From contig JAULSR010000002.1 in NCBI GenBank assembly GCA_030512295.1, forward strand, positions 3,472,001-3,536,000: a DNA stretch of 64,000 bases. The letters are read 5' to 3'. Below, piece by piece: positions 45,787 to 57,400 of the stretch (position 1 is the stretch's first letter; every line of letters begins with the position of its first letter). The notes under the pieces are model-generated. The model saw only the letters and a program-made list of their open reading frames with translations, did no database searches and had not been told where the DNA came from. This DNA comes from Bombardia bombarda. Taxonomy: Eukaryota > Ascomycota > Sordariomycetes > Sordariales > Lasiosphaeriaceae. A program made the translations under genes and the position numbers.

Positions 45787-46542
45787 TCAAAAGAACTTGA
45801 CACCCTGCGAGTCCTCGGATCCAAATATCTGCGCCTTGGCGCGCTTGACGAGCGTGCCGAGTGCTTTTTGCAGTATCTCGGGGTCCAGGCCGTGAAATTC
45901 TGAGTGGTTTTTTTGTTAGACACACGAATCCAGTAGTGTTGTGTGGTTCAACGATATCACGGAGACTTGAAAAGGGTAAGGAAAATAAAAAGAACTCACC
46001 AGTCCCTACCGTCGCATCCCCCTGCGTCAGCTCATACAGCGTCAAGACTGTCCCCCTCTGGCCCGTCTCGTCAACCCAGGCCTCGATCAGCGCCGCCCAC
46101 TCCTCGGGCGTGCGCCAGTACACCCATACCAGGTCACTGCCCTCACTACTTGTGCTGCCACTACCAGTCACATACTCGGCGCGGCCGTCCTTGCGCAAAA
46201 AGTTGATGACCTCGCGGGCGTCGGCGTGGCTGAGGCGTTTGTTGAGCTTGCGGTTGTAGAACAGCTCTTCTGCGCCGGATGATACTTCTGCGCTGCTTGT
46301 TGTTGCTTGTGTCGTCTGTGATGTTGCGGTTGAGGTTGTGGTTGTCGTGGGCGAGAGGCCTGAGAGGGAGAGCTTGAAGATGCGGTAGTGGCAGCAGTAG
46401 GCGAGCACAAAGGAAGCCCATTTTGTGAGCTGGGCGTGGTGGGTTGTGAGGTTGGTTTGGCGGGTGAAGAAGGGGGGAAGTGGTACTCGCGGGGGAAGGT
46501 GAAGGGGGTCACGGTCCCCGCTGTGGTTGTTGTTGATTGCAT
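45787..46542 (-). CDS. VPS25: ESCRT-II subunit VPS25, with an apparent 1-nt deletion
   Basis: The protein starts MQSTTTTAGTVTPFTFPREY. The canonical N-terminal block of Vps25 reads HFPPFFTRQTN, but here the frame changes between HFPP and FFTRQ within six consecutive C (46472-46477, G on the plus strand). Downstream the frame runs through THHAQLTKWASFVLAYC, LFYNRKLNKRLSHADAREV, NFLRKDGRAEYV, VYWRTPEEWAALIEAWVDE and RGTVLTLYELTQGD. It then crosses a 100-nt intron (45900-45999) to exon 45787-45899, which ends GSEDSQGVKFF. Exon 1 is 543 nt; one added base makes the intron phase and a 218-aa product exactly consistent. Vps25 forms the two winged-helix arms of ESCRT-II, which sorts ubiquitinated cargo into multivesicular bodies and recruits Vps20. 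Identity is confident; the lesion may be a sequencing error. Confidence 0.88.
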
Positions 46543-47295
46543 GCCAGATGTTTATCTCGAGAATGACAGCGATGTGTATGGTTGATTGATGTCTTGGGTG
46601 ACGGGAGTGAGTCAGTGAGTTAGTTGTGAATGCATGTACAGTCCGATGTCTGGTGCCTGATGCGCGGGCGGGAGCTCATGGAATGAATGAATGGAAACAC
46701 CGCCCATCCATGCGCCCCATTTAGGTGTGAGTACCTCAACAGCCCGGGGACTTTGCATACGGAACCTTATCTGAGCGCCAAGCTACAGTTCCTACAGTGG
46801 GGTCGCCATGCTGTAACTGCCTGCAACTGCCCGTTAAATCCATCCTCCCGTCGTTAACAATCCGATACACCTGTAGGAGCCTTAATACGACCTGCTCAAA
46901 GATGGCGCTCATCTGCGTTTCCATCATCAATAAGACGCACTTGTTACATTCCTCTCTTGTCACAAAAGCACCGAGTAACAACCTTCAGAGACAATGAGTA
47001 TTTAGAGAAATTAATGCCACCTCCTCATATTATAACCTGATTCTCCCCAACGCCGACGCCAAGCTACCTACTCCATCCAATTCGATCGAGTTCAGGTTAT
47101 CCAACCTGCCATCCCCCAAGATGCACGCGCAATGTTCAACATTGAACAAACATCCAATGCACAATCCAGTCAACAAGACATCAAAGCCTTGACCCTCATC
47201 ACACCCGCCCAACCATAGACAGGACAAAACAAAACCCCGACAGAAAGTATAATAATAATGAAATAAAACGTGAACCTCAACCCCCCCCAAAAGGT
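46543..47295. other. intergenic region between NDC80 and VPS25
   Basis: 0.75 kb between two minus-strand genes holds the 3' flank of NDC80 and the VPS25 promoter. A C8 run lies at 47281-47288. No gene is supported. Confidence 0.45.
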
Positions 47296-49807
47296 CTACA
47301 GGTCCATCGCTTGGGTATCTTCTCTCATCTCATCATTGCCCAGCTCCTTCTCCAGCTCGTCGGCGACAAACGTCTCGTAATCCTCCAGGTTCTTTTGCAC
47401 GTGCATCTTGAACTTGATCACATCGTTCAGCATGCGCATCGTCTCCGTGTGGAGCTCCTCGCGCAGCGCGTTCGCCTTGAGCGTCAGTTGCTCATATCTA
47501 GAGATCCATCTGTCAGCGTCTTCAACCCCTTTATATCGTTCCTGGGAGGTGGGAACTCACTCAATATTGGTATTCATCTCGCGCTGCTCCATGAGCTGCA
47601 CCGACTCGGACAGCTGGGCGCGCATCTTTGCCAGCTCCTTTTCCATCTTTTCTATCTGGGCGTCGGATGCCATTTTTTGCGTTGTAGTGACCTAAGAAAA
47701 TGACACATGTCAGTCAGTAGAAGTCCAGAACACAAGCAATTTAGCGGGTTATCCGGCTCTGCGCTCAAACTCACCTCCTTCGTCTTCTCATACTCTTCCT
47801 CAGCCGCACGAACGCGGTGCTCGAGCGCTTCGACCTCGTTCCGCTTGTCCTCAATCGCCTCCTTGGCGCGATCAAGCAGATCATGATCCTCCATCATCAT
47901 GTCCATCGCCACCTTCCTCCTCTCCGAGATCTCCTTCCTGAGCGTCAGGAAGCTGTTCTTAACTTGACCCCGGAGGTCCAGATTCAGGATATGCGCGGGC
48001 TGATAACCAGTCACCGGATCCGCTAACAGCCTATCACTATCACTCCCCCCATTGCCATACGACCCCTGCAGCTGCGACGACGTAAAGTTGGGCCCCTCAT
48101 TCACCGTGACCTGCAGCTCGTAGTCCTTCCCCTTGGCGTTGACGGCCGTCGACGGGATCAGCCCGATCTGGTACGCAACGGTATTATACCTGTCGACCAT
48201 GCGCTCCAGCTCGTCCAGCTTCTGGCTCGCCTCCATCTCCTTGTCCGCCACCTTCTTCTTGACGTCCTCGAGCCGCTGCTCGGCCGACTCGATGCTCTTC
48301 TGCAGCCGCTCGCGCTCGGAAGTCATGCGGTCGATATCCTGCATGCTGATGCCCTGGTCGTCGACTGCCTCGCGCAGCCGCCGGCGCTCGTCCTCGGCCT
48401 CCTTGAGCTCGGCCTGCAGCTTGTCCAGCTCCTCCTGCAGCACCTGGATGCGCGTCTCGTACTTGCCACACCGCTGCATCGCGAGCGTATTGTACTCGAC
48501 GAACTTGACCTTGTCCTCCTCCATGATCTTGAAGTGGTTGTCTAGCACGGCCGGGTCGGGCGTCGACTTCTCTAGATCCTCCATCTCTTTCTGCAGCCGC
48601 GCGTGCTCGCCCTCGAGGATCTCGAGCTCCTGGATGTACTTGGCGTTGGAGCGCTCAAAAGCCCTGGCCATGCCCTGCACGTGCGGGACCAGGGCCGTTT
48701 CCACGTCCTCGTCGCCGGCCTCGTCGTCCATGTTCAGCCAGTCTTGGTAGGCGCTCGTTAAGAAGTCGAAGATGATGTGGTCTCCGGCGACATCGACGCC
48801 CGCCTCAATGCAAGCTTCGTCGTAGTGGTTGGCGACATAACGGTCCAGCATTTGCGCCAGCTGCATCATCCAGTGCAACAGCCCCAGGAAGGTGCTCCAG
48901 TTCTGTCCTCCGACGGCCGCGATCTGGCTCTTGGTGATGCTCTTCTCGTACGGATACCGCAACTGCTTCAGAAGCGGAGGCACCTCCTGGTCGATGTTCT
49001 TTTGAAACCGATAGCTCGGGTCAATCCTGTGGTACAGCCACTGGAACATGTAATTGAAGTCCTTTTGCGTCGGCGATTTTGTGAAATTGTCGGACAGCTT
49101 ATGGTTCATCTCCATCTCGAAATTGTGATGGGCGAGAAACTCGAGCAGCTCCTGGCCCAGCCTTGCCTGGTATGAGCGATCCTTGAGAGGCCGCGGGTCG
49201 CGTGGTACACCAGCGGGCGCGGGTGCCTGCTGGAAGAAGCTCTGGTGTCCCATGCTGCCGCCAACTGTCGATGGGCGGGCGCGGTAGACGCTGCTGCGAC
49301 GCTCGCCATCAGTGGAAGCGCGACCGGCGGTGCCCATGCCCATGCCCACGCCGACACCGGCCGGGGTATACGGCTTCATCAGGGTGGTGTTGTTGACATT
49401 GTGGACGGAGGCGCGCTTGACGGACGAGAGGCCAATGTCGGAGGAGCGCTGGAAGAGGGGCTGGCTGGGGCGCTGCAGGGCCAGCGACTGGCGCGACCCG
49501 GACACCGAGCGCACATGGCTGGCGCTGTTGATGTTGGAACTCGACCGCTTCATTGCGGATGGCGGTTGCGGGATGCCCGAGTTGAGGTTGAGGTTGAGGC
49601 CCCCGAGAGTCTGAGGGTGTCAAAAGCCAAGGCTAGTGTGTCAGTGATCAGTCCCCGACAAATGAATGCGTCCATGGATTGAGGGGCGCGCAGCGCGCAA
49701 CCACGAATTTAGGCGGTCGTGCAGGGCAAGAATAATGGAAAGTATCCAATTCGCACCTCTCTCTTTCGAACGCTCCACTGGCCTAGACTTCCTGTCTCTT
49801 GCGACAT
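47296..49807 (-). CDS. NDC80: kinetochore protein NDC80/HEC1
   Basis: Four exons on the minus strand (49757-49807, 47775-49610, 47561-47691, 47296-47497) give 739 aa; the introns are 146, 83 and 63 nt. The short first exon, MSQETGSLGQWSVRKRE, joins TLGGLNLNLNSGIPQPPSA in phase; without it the gene would appear to start at Met in MKRSSSNINS. A basic, Ser-rich tail (about 1-155) is followed by the calponin-homology microtubule-binding domain at about 163-270 (LGQELLEFLAHHNFEMEMNH, FNYMFQWLYHRIDPSYRF, IAAVGGQNWSTFLGLLHWM). Coiled coil extends from about 330 to the C-terminus, broken near 500-560 (LNLDLRGQVKNSF and flanks), consistent with the NDC80 loop. NDC80 with NUF2 couples kinetochores to spindle microtubules. 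The family identity is clear. Confidence 0.94.
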
Positions 49808-50460
49808 GATTGCTAGGCAGGGGCGTCAAGTCAGATACTTTGTGTATAATGATCAAATCGACAATTTTGCCACTTTTTCGCGTCTCGTATGTGTCATTGA
49901 AAATCGCTATGCTTTGGGTGTGATTTCGCGAATGAATGCGCAAGTCGAAGGGAACCCTGTCGCGGCTCTAGCGCAAATCAATAGACAGCTTGAGTGACAA
50001 CACCCCCCCCCCCCCCCCCGGTTTCTATCCTTCTGTTTTGCTTGTCATTTCGATGCCCGTTGTCAGGTAAACAGCGAAAGCGCGGGGTACCATTGGTGTT
50101 CGCTGACGGGTTATAGTGTAAACAAGGGTAAAAGTGGGGCACTATCGAACGCCACGGCCAAGGGGACGGGACGGGGCATGAGAGCGACGCTTTGAATTTC
50201 AGTATGTATTCACTCGAACCTTACCCCAACGCTGCATCAAGGTACAGGCCGAAAGAATTCCGAAAAGCAACCTATCATCTGATGTGCCCAAATCAAACTC
50301 CCATGCCCAGCCCATGCCTAACCCACACCAAAGTTGACCAAACCCATACCAAACCAAATACGCCAACTACCTATTCCAGCTATCCTAACCCTCCCTGCCC
50401 CTCCCCTCACCCAAACTCAATCCTCCTCCTCCTCAGAATCCCAAATAACAGGCGGCCTCC
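49808..50460. other. intergenic region with poly-C tract
   Basis: It holds the NDC80 promoter and the 3' flank of the ASCH-like gene, including the 17-nt poly-C tract listed separately. No gene is seen. Confidence 0.45.
50003..50019. repeat. poly-C tract, 17 nt
   Basis: 17 consecutive C residues lie about 200 nt upstream of the NDC80 start; on the NDC80 strand this is poly-G. Confidence 0.95.
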
Positions 50461-53277
50461 TCACGTCCTCATCATCCCCACCAACAAGCTATCTTGCATC
50501 ATCATCATCACCTGCGATGACGAACCCGACTCGCCAGCCCCAGCCCGACTACCCGTCCGCCGCAACAACTCAACTGGACTCCCATCCTCCGCCAAAAAGT
50601 CAGGCAGCGACGGCACACTCGACCCGGGCATGGTCATCGGCGGCCTGGGCACCGACGACTTGGCGGGTGATACTGCCGGCGTCGACGTCTGGCTTGCCGT
50701 GGTCGCCTGCGACGGGCGGATGCCACCATTATTACCACTGCCAGGATAGTATCCATAACGTGACGTCGGGGTCTTTTGCTGTTGCTGCTGCCTTTGGCTT
50801 TGAATCCGGCTGCTCTGTCTCCGCGGGGTAGACCTGGGTGCCGGTGTCGCTGCTGACTGAGAAGTACCAGCGGCAGCAGTAGGCTCCGTCGGTCGGGCAG
50901 ATCTCATAATTCCCTTCCGACCAGCTGCCGCAGCAGAACCAGATCCCTTAGCAGGCGTCCTTCTCATTGCCGTCTTCCTCGCCGTCAACGGCGTAGAAGC
51001 AGTAGCAGGCGCCCGCATCCCCAAAGGACTAGCAGGAATCACTTCCTCTCCCTCCTCCTCTCCATTATCATGCGCTCTCTTCCTCGGCCCCGGCCCCTGT
51101 GACGACGACGGCGGCTGCTGCTGCAACTGCGTCGACGAATGATGAATCATGTCACTCCTAATCTGCTCCGCCAATTCCTGCGAGATAGTCACATCTCCCT
51201 CCTCCTCTCCCTTCTCCTCCTCCTCTCCCCCCTCACTCTCCTCACCCCCCTCGTCCACCTCCTCCTCCCCATCCGCAAACAAAGCACACCTCAAATTCGC
51301 CAACAACTGCCCCACAATCGCCGGCGGTATATACTTATACCTCTGCGGCGGCCCCTCCCCCAGCCCGTGCTCCTTCATATCCGCCAGCGGCACCGGATTA
51401 TTCAGCTCATACACCTGCAGCAACTCATGCGCGTATTTATACGCTCCCCCTCCTAAAGTTCCCCCATTAAACTCGGTATTCCCCACCCCCATCTCGCTGC
51501 GAATCTCGCCCGGTTGCCTCGCCGGCCCGAGCACGGCCATGTACCTCACCTCGCAGACGGGCCGCGTGACGTAGATCCAGCAGCGCGCGACCTGCCCCGG
51601 GAACTTGTAGCTCCTGAACTCGTGGTCCTTGGTCCCTAGCACGATCTGCTCGGCCGGCTCCGGGTGGATCGAGATGACGATGTCGGAGCGGTCTGTCTGA
51701 GGGCCGAGCGAGCGGATCACGTCGAGGGGGACGCGTTGGCTCTCGAGGCCTTGGCTGTAGTACTGCGACCGTGCTTGGGTGTGGTGGCGCTGGACGAGCG
51801 GGGATGACTTGTTGTTGTGGTTATTGTTGTTCTTGTGCCGCTGTGATTGCTGCTGTCTCTGCCGCTGCTGCTGTTGTTGTTGTTGTTGCTGTGTCTTCCG
51901 CGGTGTCTCCTCAAACACCTCTTCTTCTTCTTCTCCCTCCTCGAGGTGACTGCTGCTCCTGGCCTGAGAAGGCAGCTGGATCTGAACCTTGCGAACAACC
52001 GGGGTGGGAGTACCAGGATCCAGGTCCTCGCTGCTCGACATGTCCATGTCTGCCGACTCTGGCTCTTGCTCAGGCCCTTCCACAACCCGCCGATTATTAT
52101 GCACGGGCGTATAATTCTCCTTGGCCGAGTCGCTTATACTCACAGCCCGTTGAGACCTCTGACTAGCCGCAGCAGCCGCTGCAGCCTTGGGATGCGGTGA
52201 AGGCCCGAGACTATCCAGCTCGTCATCCGAATCCGGAATCTCCATAAATACACGCTTCGAGCCTGCTGCCGACGTCGCCCCCGCCAGCCGAGATCTCGTA
52301 GGCGTTTGGACGTTGGGGGTAGTACCCACGTCTTCGCCAAGCTCGAAGCTTCCAAGCGGAAGCTCCGCAAGTGGTTGACGAGGCGGTCTGTTCGTCACAG
52401 GCGTCTCCTTCTTCGTAGAGGATGGCGGAGCCGCCGCCGCCGACGATGACAGCAGATTGCTCCCATCGCTAAAAGAGTCCTGTATCACAAGATTTCTTGG
52501 CGTTTTCGAGATAGTCGCTAGTGTGGGCGGCGGTGCATCAACGTTTGTCGACCTCTCTTTCAGCGGCGATCTGCCCGATCCAGGGGTGTACCTTTCCAGC
52601 ATTGGAGTATAAGGCGTCGGCTGGGAGGAGGGCACCTCGTCCAGGCTTACCTTGATCCTCTGGTTCTTTGGTGTCTGTGGGAGGGGAGGGGGAGGTGGCA
52701 TTGATTTGCGGACTTTCGGTTGCACTTCTTGCTTCCTCTTCGAAGAAGCTCTTGACGGTGGTGGTAGTTTCGGTAGCTCTACCACCTCGTCATCCTCGTC
52801 ATCCTCCTCCCCCTCCTCCTCATCCGAGTCCTTAATCTGTAGCAACTCGCCCCCGACGTCCCTATCCTCCACTTTCTCCCCCAGAAGCTGCGTCAAAGTC
52901 TGGGTATGAAAAGACGACGACACTGAACTCGGGGCATCGCCCATCGTCTTTCTGCGCTTCTGTGGCCGCGTTTTCGCAGCTTCCCGAGAGGGTGTGTCAT
53001 TCCCGTCCTTCCCATTGTCACCGTCACCGTCGTCCAGCAACCTGGCGGTAGCCTGCTTCACATAGTCGATTTGGGTCAAGGTCTGCTGCCTCAAGGCGCG
53101 AGCTGATGCTGTCTTGCGGCTATATGTCCTGACCGTTGTGCGTCGGGCGGGGAAGTGGACTTGTTGTGGGACTGGTGATGAGTGGTATGTTCTAGACGTC
53201 GACGTTGAAGTCGACGCCAAAACTTGAGCTCTTCTTGTTTGAGGCGCCATATTGCCGACTGGAATGGCAACTATCAT
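50461..53277 (-). CDS. large disordered protein with an ASCH/PUA-like core
   Basis: One uninterrupted frame of 938 aa; Met10 (MAPQTRRAQ, base 53250) is an equally likely start. Most of the protein is low-complexity: an acidic run near 150-165, proline-rich PPPPPLPQTPKN, nuclear-style basic patches (RPQKRRKTMG), a Gln/Asn-rich run at about 470-500, and poly-Glu around 680-700. The single ordered region lies at about 515-665: SDIVISIHPEPAEQIVLGTK, HEFRSYKFPGQVARCWIYVT, VCEVRYMAVLGPARQPGEI, KYAHELLQVYELNNPVPL and YKYIPPAIVGQLL. The pattern 'H...Q...G.K..EFR.Y' followed by 'WIY' and 'PGEI' matches fungal ASCH/PUA-like domains, which bind RNA or modified nucleotides. The basic patches suggest nuclear location. 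Partner and role are unknown. Confidence 0.8.
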   Translation of the reverse strand: MIVAIPVGNMAPQTRRAQVLASTSTSTSRTYHSSPVPQQVHFPARRTTVRTYSRKTASARALRQQTLTQIDYVKQATARLLDDGDGDNGKDGNDTPSREAAKTRPQKRRKTMGDAPSSVSSSFHTQTLTQLLGEKVEDRDVGGELLQIKDSDEEEGEEDDEDDEVVELPKLPPPSRASSKRKQEVQPKVRKSMPPPPPLPQTPKNQRIKVSLDEVPSSQPTPYTPMLERYTPGSGRSPLKERSTNVDAPPPTLATISKTPRNLVIQDSFSDGSNLLSSSAAAAPPSSTKKETPVTNRPPRQPLAELPLGSFELGEDVGTTPNVQTPTRSRLAGATSAAGSKRVFMEIPDSDDELDSLGPSPHPKAAAAAAASQRSQRAVSISDSAKENYTPVHNNRRVVEGPEQEPESADMDMSSSEDLDPGTPTPVVRKVQIQLPSQARSSSHLEEGEEEEEVFEETPRKTQQQQQQQQQRQRQQQSQRHKNNNNHNNKSSPLVQRHHTQARSQYYSQGLESQRVPLDVIRSLGPQTDRSDIVISIHPEPAEQIVLGTKDHEFRSYKFPGQVARCWIYVTRPVCEVRYMAVLGPARQPGEIRSEMGVGNTEFNGGTLGGGAYKYAHELLQVYELNNPVPLADMKEHGLGEGPPQRYKYIPPAIVGQLLANLRCALFADGEEEVDEGGEESEGGEEEEKGEEEGDVTISQELAEQIRSDMIHHSSTQLQQQPPSSSQGPGPRKRAHDNGEEEGEEVIPASPLGMRAPATASTPLTARKTAMRRTPAKGSGSAAAAGRKGIMRSARPTEPTAAAGTSQSAATPAPRSTPRRQSSRIQSQRQQQQQKTPTSRYGYYPGSGNNGGIRPSQATTASQTSTPAVSPAKSSVPRPPMTMPGSSVPSLPDFLAEDGSPVELLRRTGSRAGAGESGSSSQVMMMMQDSLLVGMMRT

Positions 53278-54429
53278 AGTGCTTCGTCGAGTTGGTGCTC
53301 TTAGGCGATAGAGTCACCAGGTGCTGTAGTAGGGAATGGGGAAGGACCTAGGGTCGAGCTACACTAGGTCATAGGCCGGCAGACGCGTCTTGGGACGCGT
53401 TGGGACGTGAAGTGGGGGCCAATAGCGCGACGGCGGTCCATTAAGTGCGTGCGTGCAGCTGGTCCACTGGGTCTGTGCACAGCTGGCTTGGCGGGGAAAA
53501 TGGGGGGCCTGTCAAGGGACAACCTTGAAAGCAACGCTGGCATGTGGATTTGTACACTCGTTCTACAACAACCTAGAAACTACCTACCGACTTCAAGATA
53601 CCTAAAGTAGGTACCTAATTCTAGTAAATAATTAGGACAGCGGAATGTTAAACACACAAAGCCGGAGAGACACAATACTTTTTATTTCAAAGCCATAGAA
53701 GATACACAACCAGCAGTTTGCCAATCTATCTGTGGACGGGGGAAACCTGAAAGAGAAGAAGCAACATCGCTCGCGCAGAAAGCCTGCGCTATTACACTCG
53801 ACAAATCACCGTGCTTCCTCCGTCTTGCCCCTTCCATCTCTCCGAATACCTAACCCCCTAGGATAATAAAAAGAAATGAATAGGATAGAAAACAACAAAA
53901 CTGTCCGCTTGGCCTGGTCCACAATCATTGCCTCCCTCCATCATTGACGGGACCATAACACCCTTCTTCAGCCTTGATCGACCCACCGAATATTGCGCTG
54001 TTCATTCCATCCTCGTGCGTAAGGCGGCTCCAACACCCGCCTTCCATATCATAGGTCGCCATAGAAGCCAGCCACATGTATGTCTTCGTGTGCCGCGCTT
54101 TAGCTCCTCCGCATCCCAGAAGGTTCATGATTGCCAAATCAAAACTGGACAATGTCATTTGGTTGCCCCGCCTCCGTAGGGTTCTTTTTCCTTTGGTGAA
54201 ACTTAATGCGTTCCCTGAATGCCCACCACCACGCCATCTATGCTATTTTGTGTCGCTGTTATACTTGTGACGAAGCACTAACCCCGTCTTCAAGCAGTCC
54301 TCGTCGGTGTATGATGTGATGTAGTAAAGTGCAGGGTGAAGGGCAAGATGATAGAAATGGCCAACAAATAAATAAAACATATACCAGTGCCAAATAAACA
54401 GTGCTGTTCTTTTGGCATAACTTCTTTGC
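53278..54429. other. intergenic region between UFD4 and the ASCH-like gene
   Basis: 1.15 kb between two minus-strand genes: the 3' flank of UFD4 and the promoter of the ASCH-like gene. An AGGTACCTA word occurs near 53610. No gene is supported. Confidence 0.45.
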
Positions 54430-57400
54430 CTATGACAAGTGAAATGCTCCCTGACCCTCCCTAATGGCAGTGAAGAGTTTGTTTCTCAAGACGTTAATGT
54501 CCGTGTAGTCCGGAAGCTTCAGGTAATTGACACAAGTCATGACGCTCGGCAAATAATCATCAGACGTGTAGGGTGCCTCGCTCGGCTTGCACACCACGGT
54601 GAACATGGGCGTCAGGCTTCGGAAACCTATTATATACGAGTTAGCAGTGATACCATCAACAGTTGCTACACACGCTAGGCAGGACACATACCACCAATAG
54701 GAAGCTTCGGACTTCCTGTCGTGAACTGCAAAAAGTTTCGGCGTTGCACAGGGTCAAGCTCGCTCATTGTCTGCAGCAGATTCTTGACGCTCTTGCTGTC
54801 CATGTTGAACCCATGGTCCGCCTTGACCGAGTCCATGAGAGCTGGTACAAAAGTTAGCAAACTGCATCACAAAGAGTGTATCGTGTTAAACTCACTTTCA
54901 AGAGACCAATCTTCATCCACACGCCCAAAGAGGTTGGTGAGTTCATCCGGAGTAAACGCACTCAAGGCCGAATAAGGGAACACCTGGGAGAAGCCAGTTC
55001 GGAATGCATCGATCTGGCGATGAACGCCGCTGCCCAATGTCATGTCGATGACCTTCTCCAAGTACAAGTCGACATTATCTATGGTAAGTCTCACTTGCGA
55101 TCCGTTGGGGATCAGCTCAATCTCTGGGAAGCCCGGCAAGGTGAAGTCAAGATAGAGGTCGTCGATCTTGATCTTGTCAGCCACGATATTCTCTGTATCG
55201 GCAACCTTCTGGGCTGCAGTGCGCTTCGGGTCTTCGTCAATCTCCTTTTTAGCCACAGAAAACTTCTTGATAATCATCAAGGACCTCGCAATGACAGGAT
55301 CCACAGATTTGACAGCCCCAAGAGACGGACGCACACTGGCAGACTCGTCGCCAATCCGGAAGTAGATCGGGTTAAAGTTGATGTCGATAATCCGTGAGTC
55401 AATCATAGAGCGCGCGACAAATTTGCCCAGCATCTTAAACAGCTGCAAAATCTTCTCGCCTTCCTCAGACGCGACAAACTCGTCACTCAGCGGCCGAGGG
55501 AATAGACCGCTTTGCCCGGACACAAATTCATCGTCACCATTGGGGTCATTATCACGCCAAAGCTTCAACTTCTTCTTTTGAAACTCCTTGGATACCGTCG
55601 AGTAGAACTCGAGGGTAGGACCAAGACCGGTACCAACTTCCTCGAAGTACTCAACTTCAAGGATGCTCTGCGATGCACCATATAGCTCCATGACCTTCAC
55701 AGCAGACTCAAGAATCTTTGATCGCGAAATACGAACTTTTTGACGCTGCAGCCTTCCGAGGAATTGACGGTCGTCTCTACGATCCCGTCTGTTTTCTTCC
55801 TGGGACTGGGCATTCTGCCAGCGGCTCATGGACCTGGCATAGCCAAATGAGGTAGACTGGAGGAAGAGGTGGCGCGTCTCGAATGGGAATAGGAAGGGGT
55901 AGAGTCTTGCCAAATCCTCACTCCAGCTCGGGAGACAATTGCTAGCGACCACCAAAGGTTCTTCCAACTGCCGGTTTAACTTGGCCGTCAGCTTTGTGTT
56001 GACAAACTGCGACAGCGGCTCGACGTTAAGCTTAAGCGTCTCTTTATTTTCCACGAGAACATCGTCGATGTTGGCGTTGAGGTCGTGCAGCTTCTTGAGC
56101 AGTCGAAGAATAGACGCGGTAGTTGGATACTTGGCTAGAGATGCAGGAGTTCCGCCATCTTCCGACTCGGTAGCGTCGAATGACGAAGCAAACGCGATGG
56201 ACTCGGCAGGAGGAGGGCCAGGTACACGCTTGAACTTGACGGAATGCACACCTGCCCAAACACCACGACTCAAATGATCCTCGGATGTCGAGGCGGCGCT
56301 ATGAACGGCGCGGTAGATTGTGGTTTCGTTAGGGATAACCTTTCCGTTTAGACTGAATTCAATGTGCCAGTCTTGGGGTGTGGCCTGGATCGCAGCAGCG
56401 TAGGACATCGGCCGCGAAGCCGCAGGGGTAGGGGTACTCTGTAGTGCTGCAGTCAATGCGCTTGTTCGACTGGGCAGCGTAGTAGATCGTCCCTGGGATG
56501 GTGTAGGAACCCGAGTTCCATCCTCTTTGCGAGCAGTGATTCTGCCGCCGGCAGCGACCTCTAGGTTCACAGCGGATGGATCGGGCGTGGGTGCATCTTC
56601 CATGCCCTCGTCCAAGCCACGAACAACACTGAGAGCGCTGCTCTCGCCCATTTCCTCATCATCAGAGAGCTGCTTCTCGTCAGCGCACTCGAGCGCATTT
56701 TCGAGATCGTCACCTTCAGCCGGCGGCGGCCGGGGCGGCGCGGCTTCAACGGCTGCTTGGCGGCGAGTCGATCGGCGCAGTACCGCCTTTTCTCTCGACG
56801 AGGAAGGCTCCGGGGTTGCTGGCGTGTTCGCGGCAGGCTGGGACTTTGACTTTGACCTCCGAGACGATCGAGAGCTAGACGACTGTGACGAAGCACCAGG
56901 AGGGGCCGATGGCGGAGTTGAGTGACTCGAGGGCGCCATTGGACGTTCTCCCAGGCGTGCGGCTGCTGCACTTAGGGGAAGGCCAGAGACGGCAGCCATT
57001 GCTCTGGTAAGCACATCTCTCTCCCTCTGCATCCTGGATCCGCGGGAGGGGCGCTCGGATAAGGTGATGCGTGGCCGCAGATAGTCATCCAAGGACTTGA
57101 AAGTTGTTATAGCGTGAATGGACACCATGATATTCCGGTAAGGTCGAGGAATATCAGACTCTTCGTCCGCGACTAGCTTGAGGCGAATCTGTTTTGCTAG
57201 CATGCTGGCTGCACTACTCCGGTTGCCTTCAAACGCGCTGTGAGAAACCGTGATGACCTCAAAGTGCTCGGATCTGCTCAGCAAGTCTTGCAACTTGTGG
57301 ACCATGACACTCAGAGGCGTGGCAGGAGAATCTGCGGTGGCAGTCTTTGGCTTCGACTTGACGGTGTATCCCATAAAAACCTGGAGAAATGCCGACTGCG

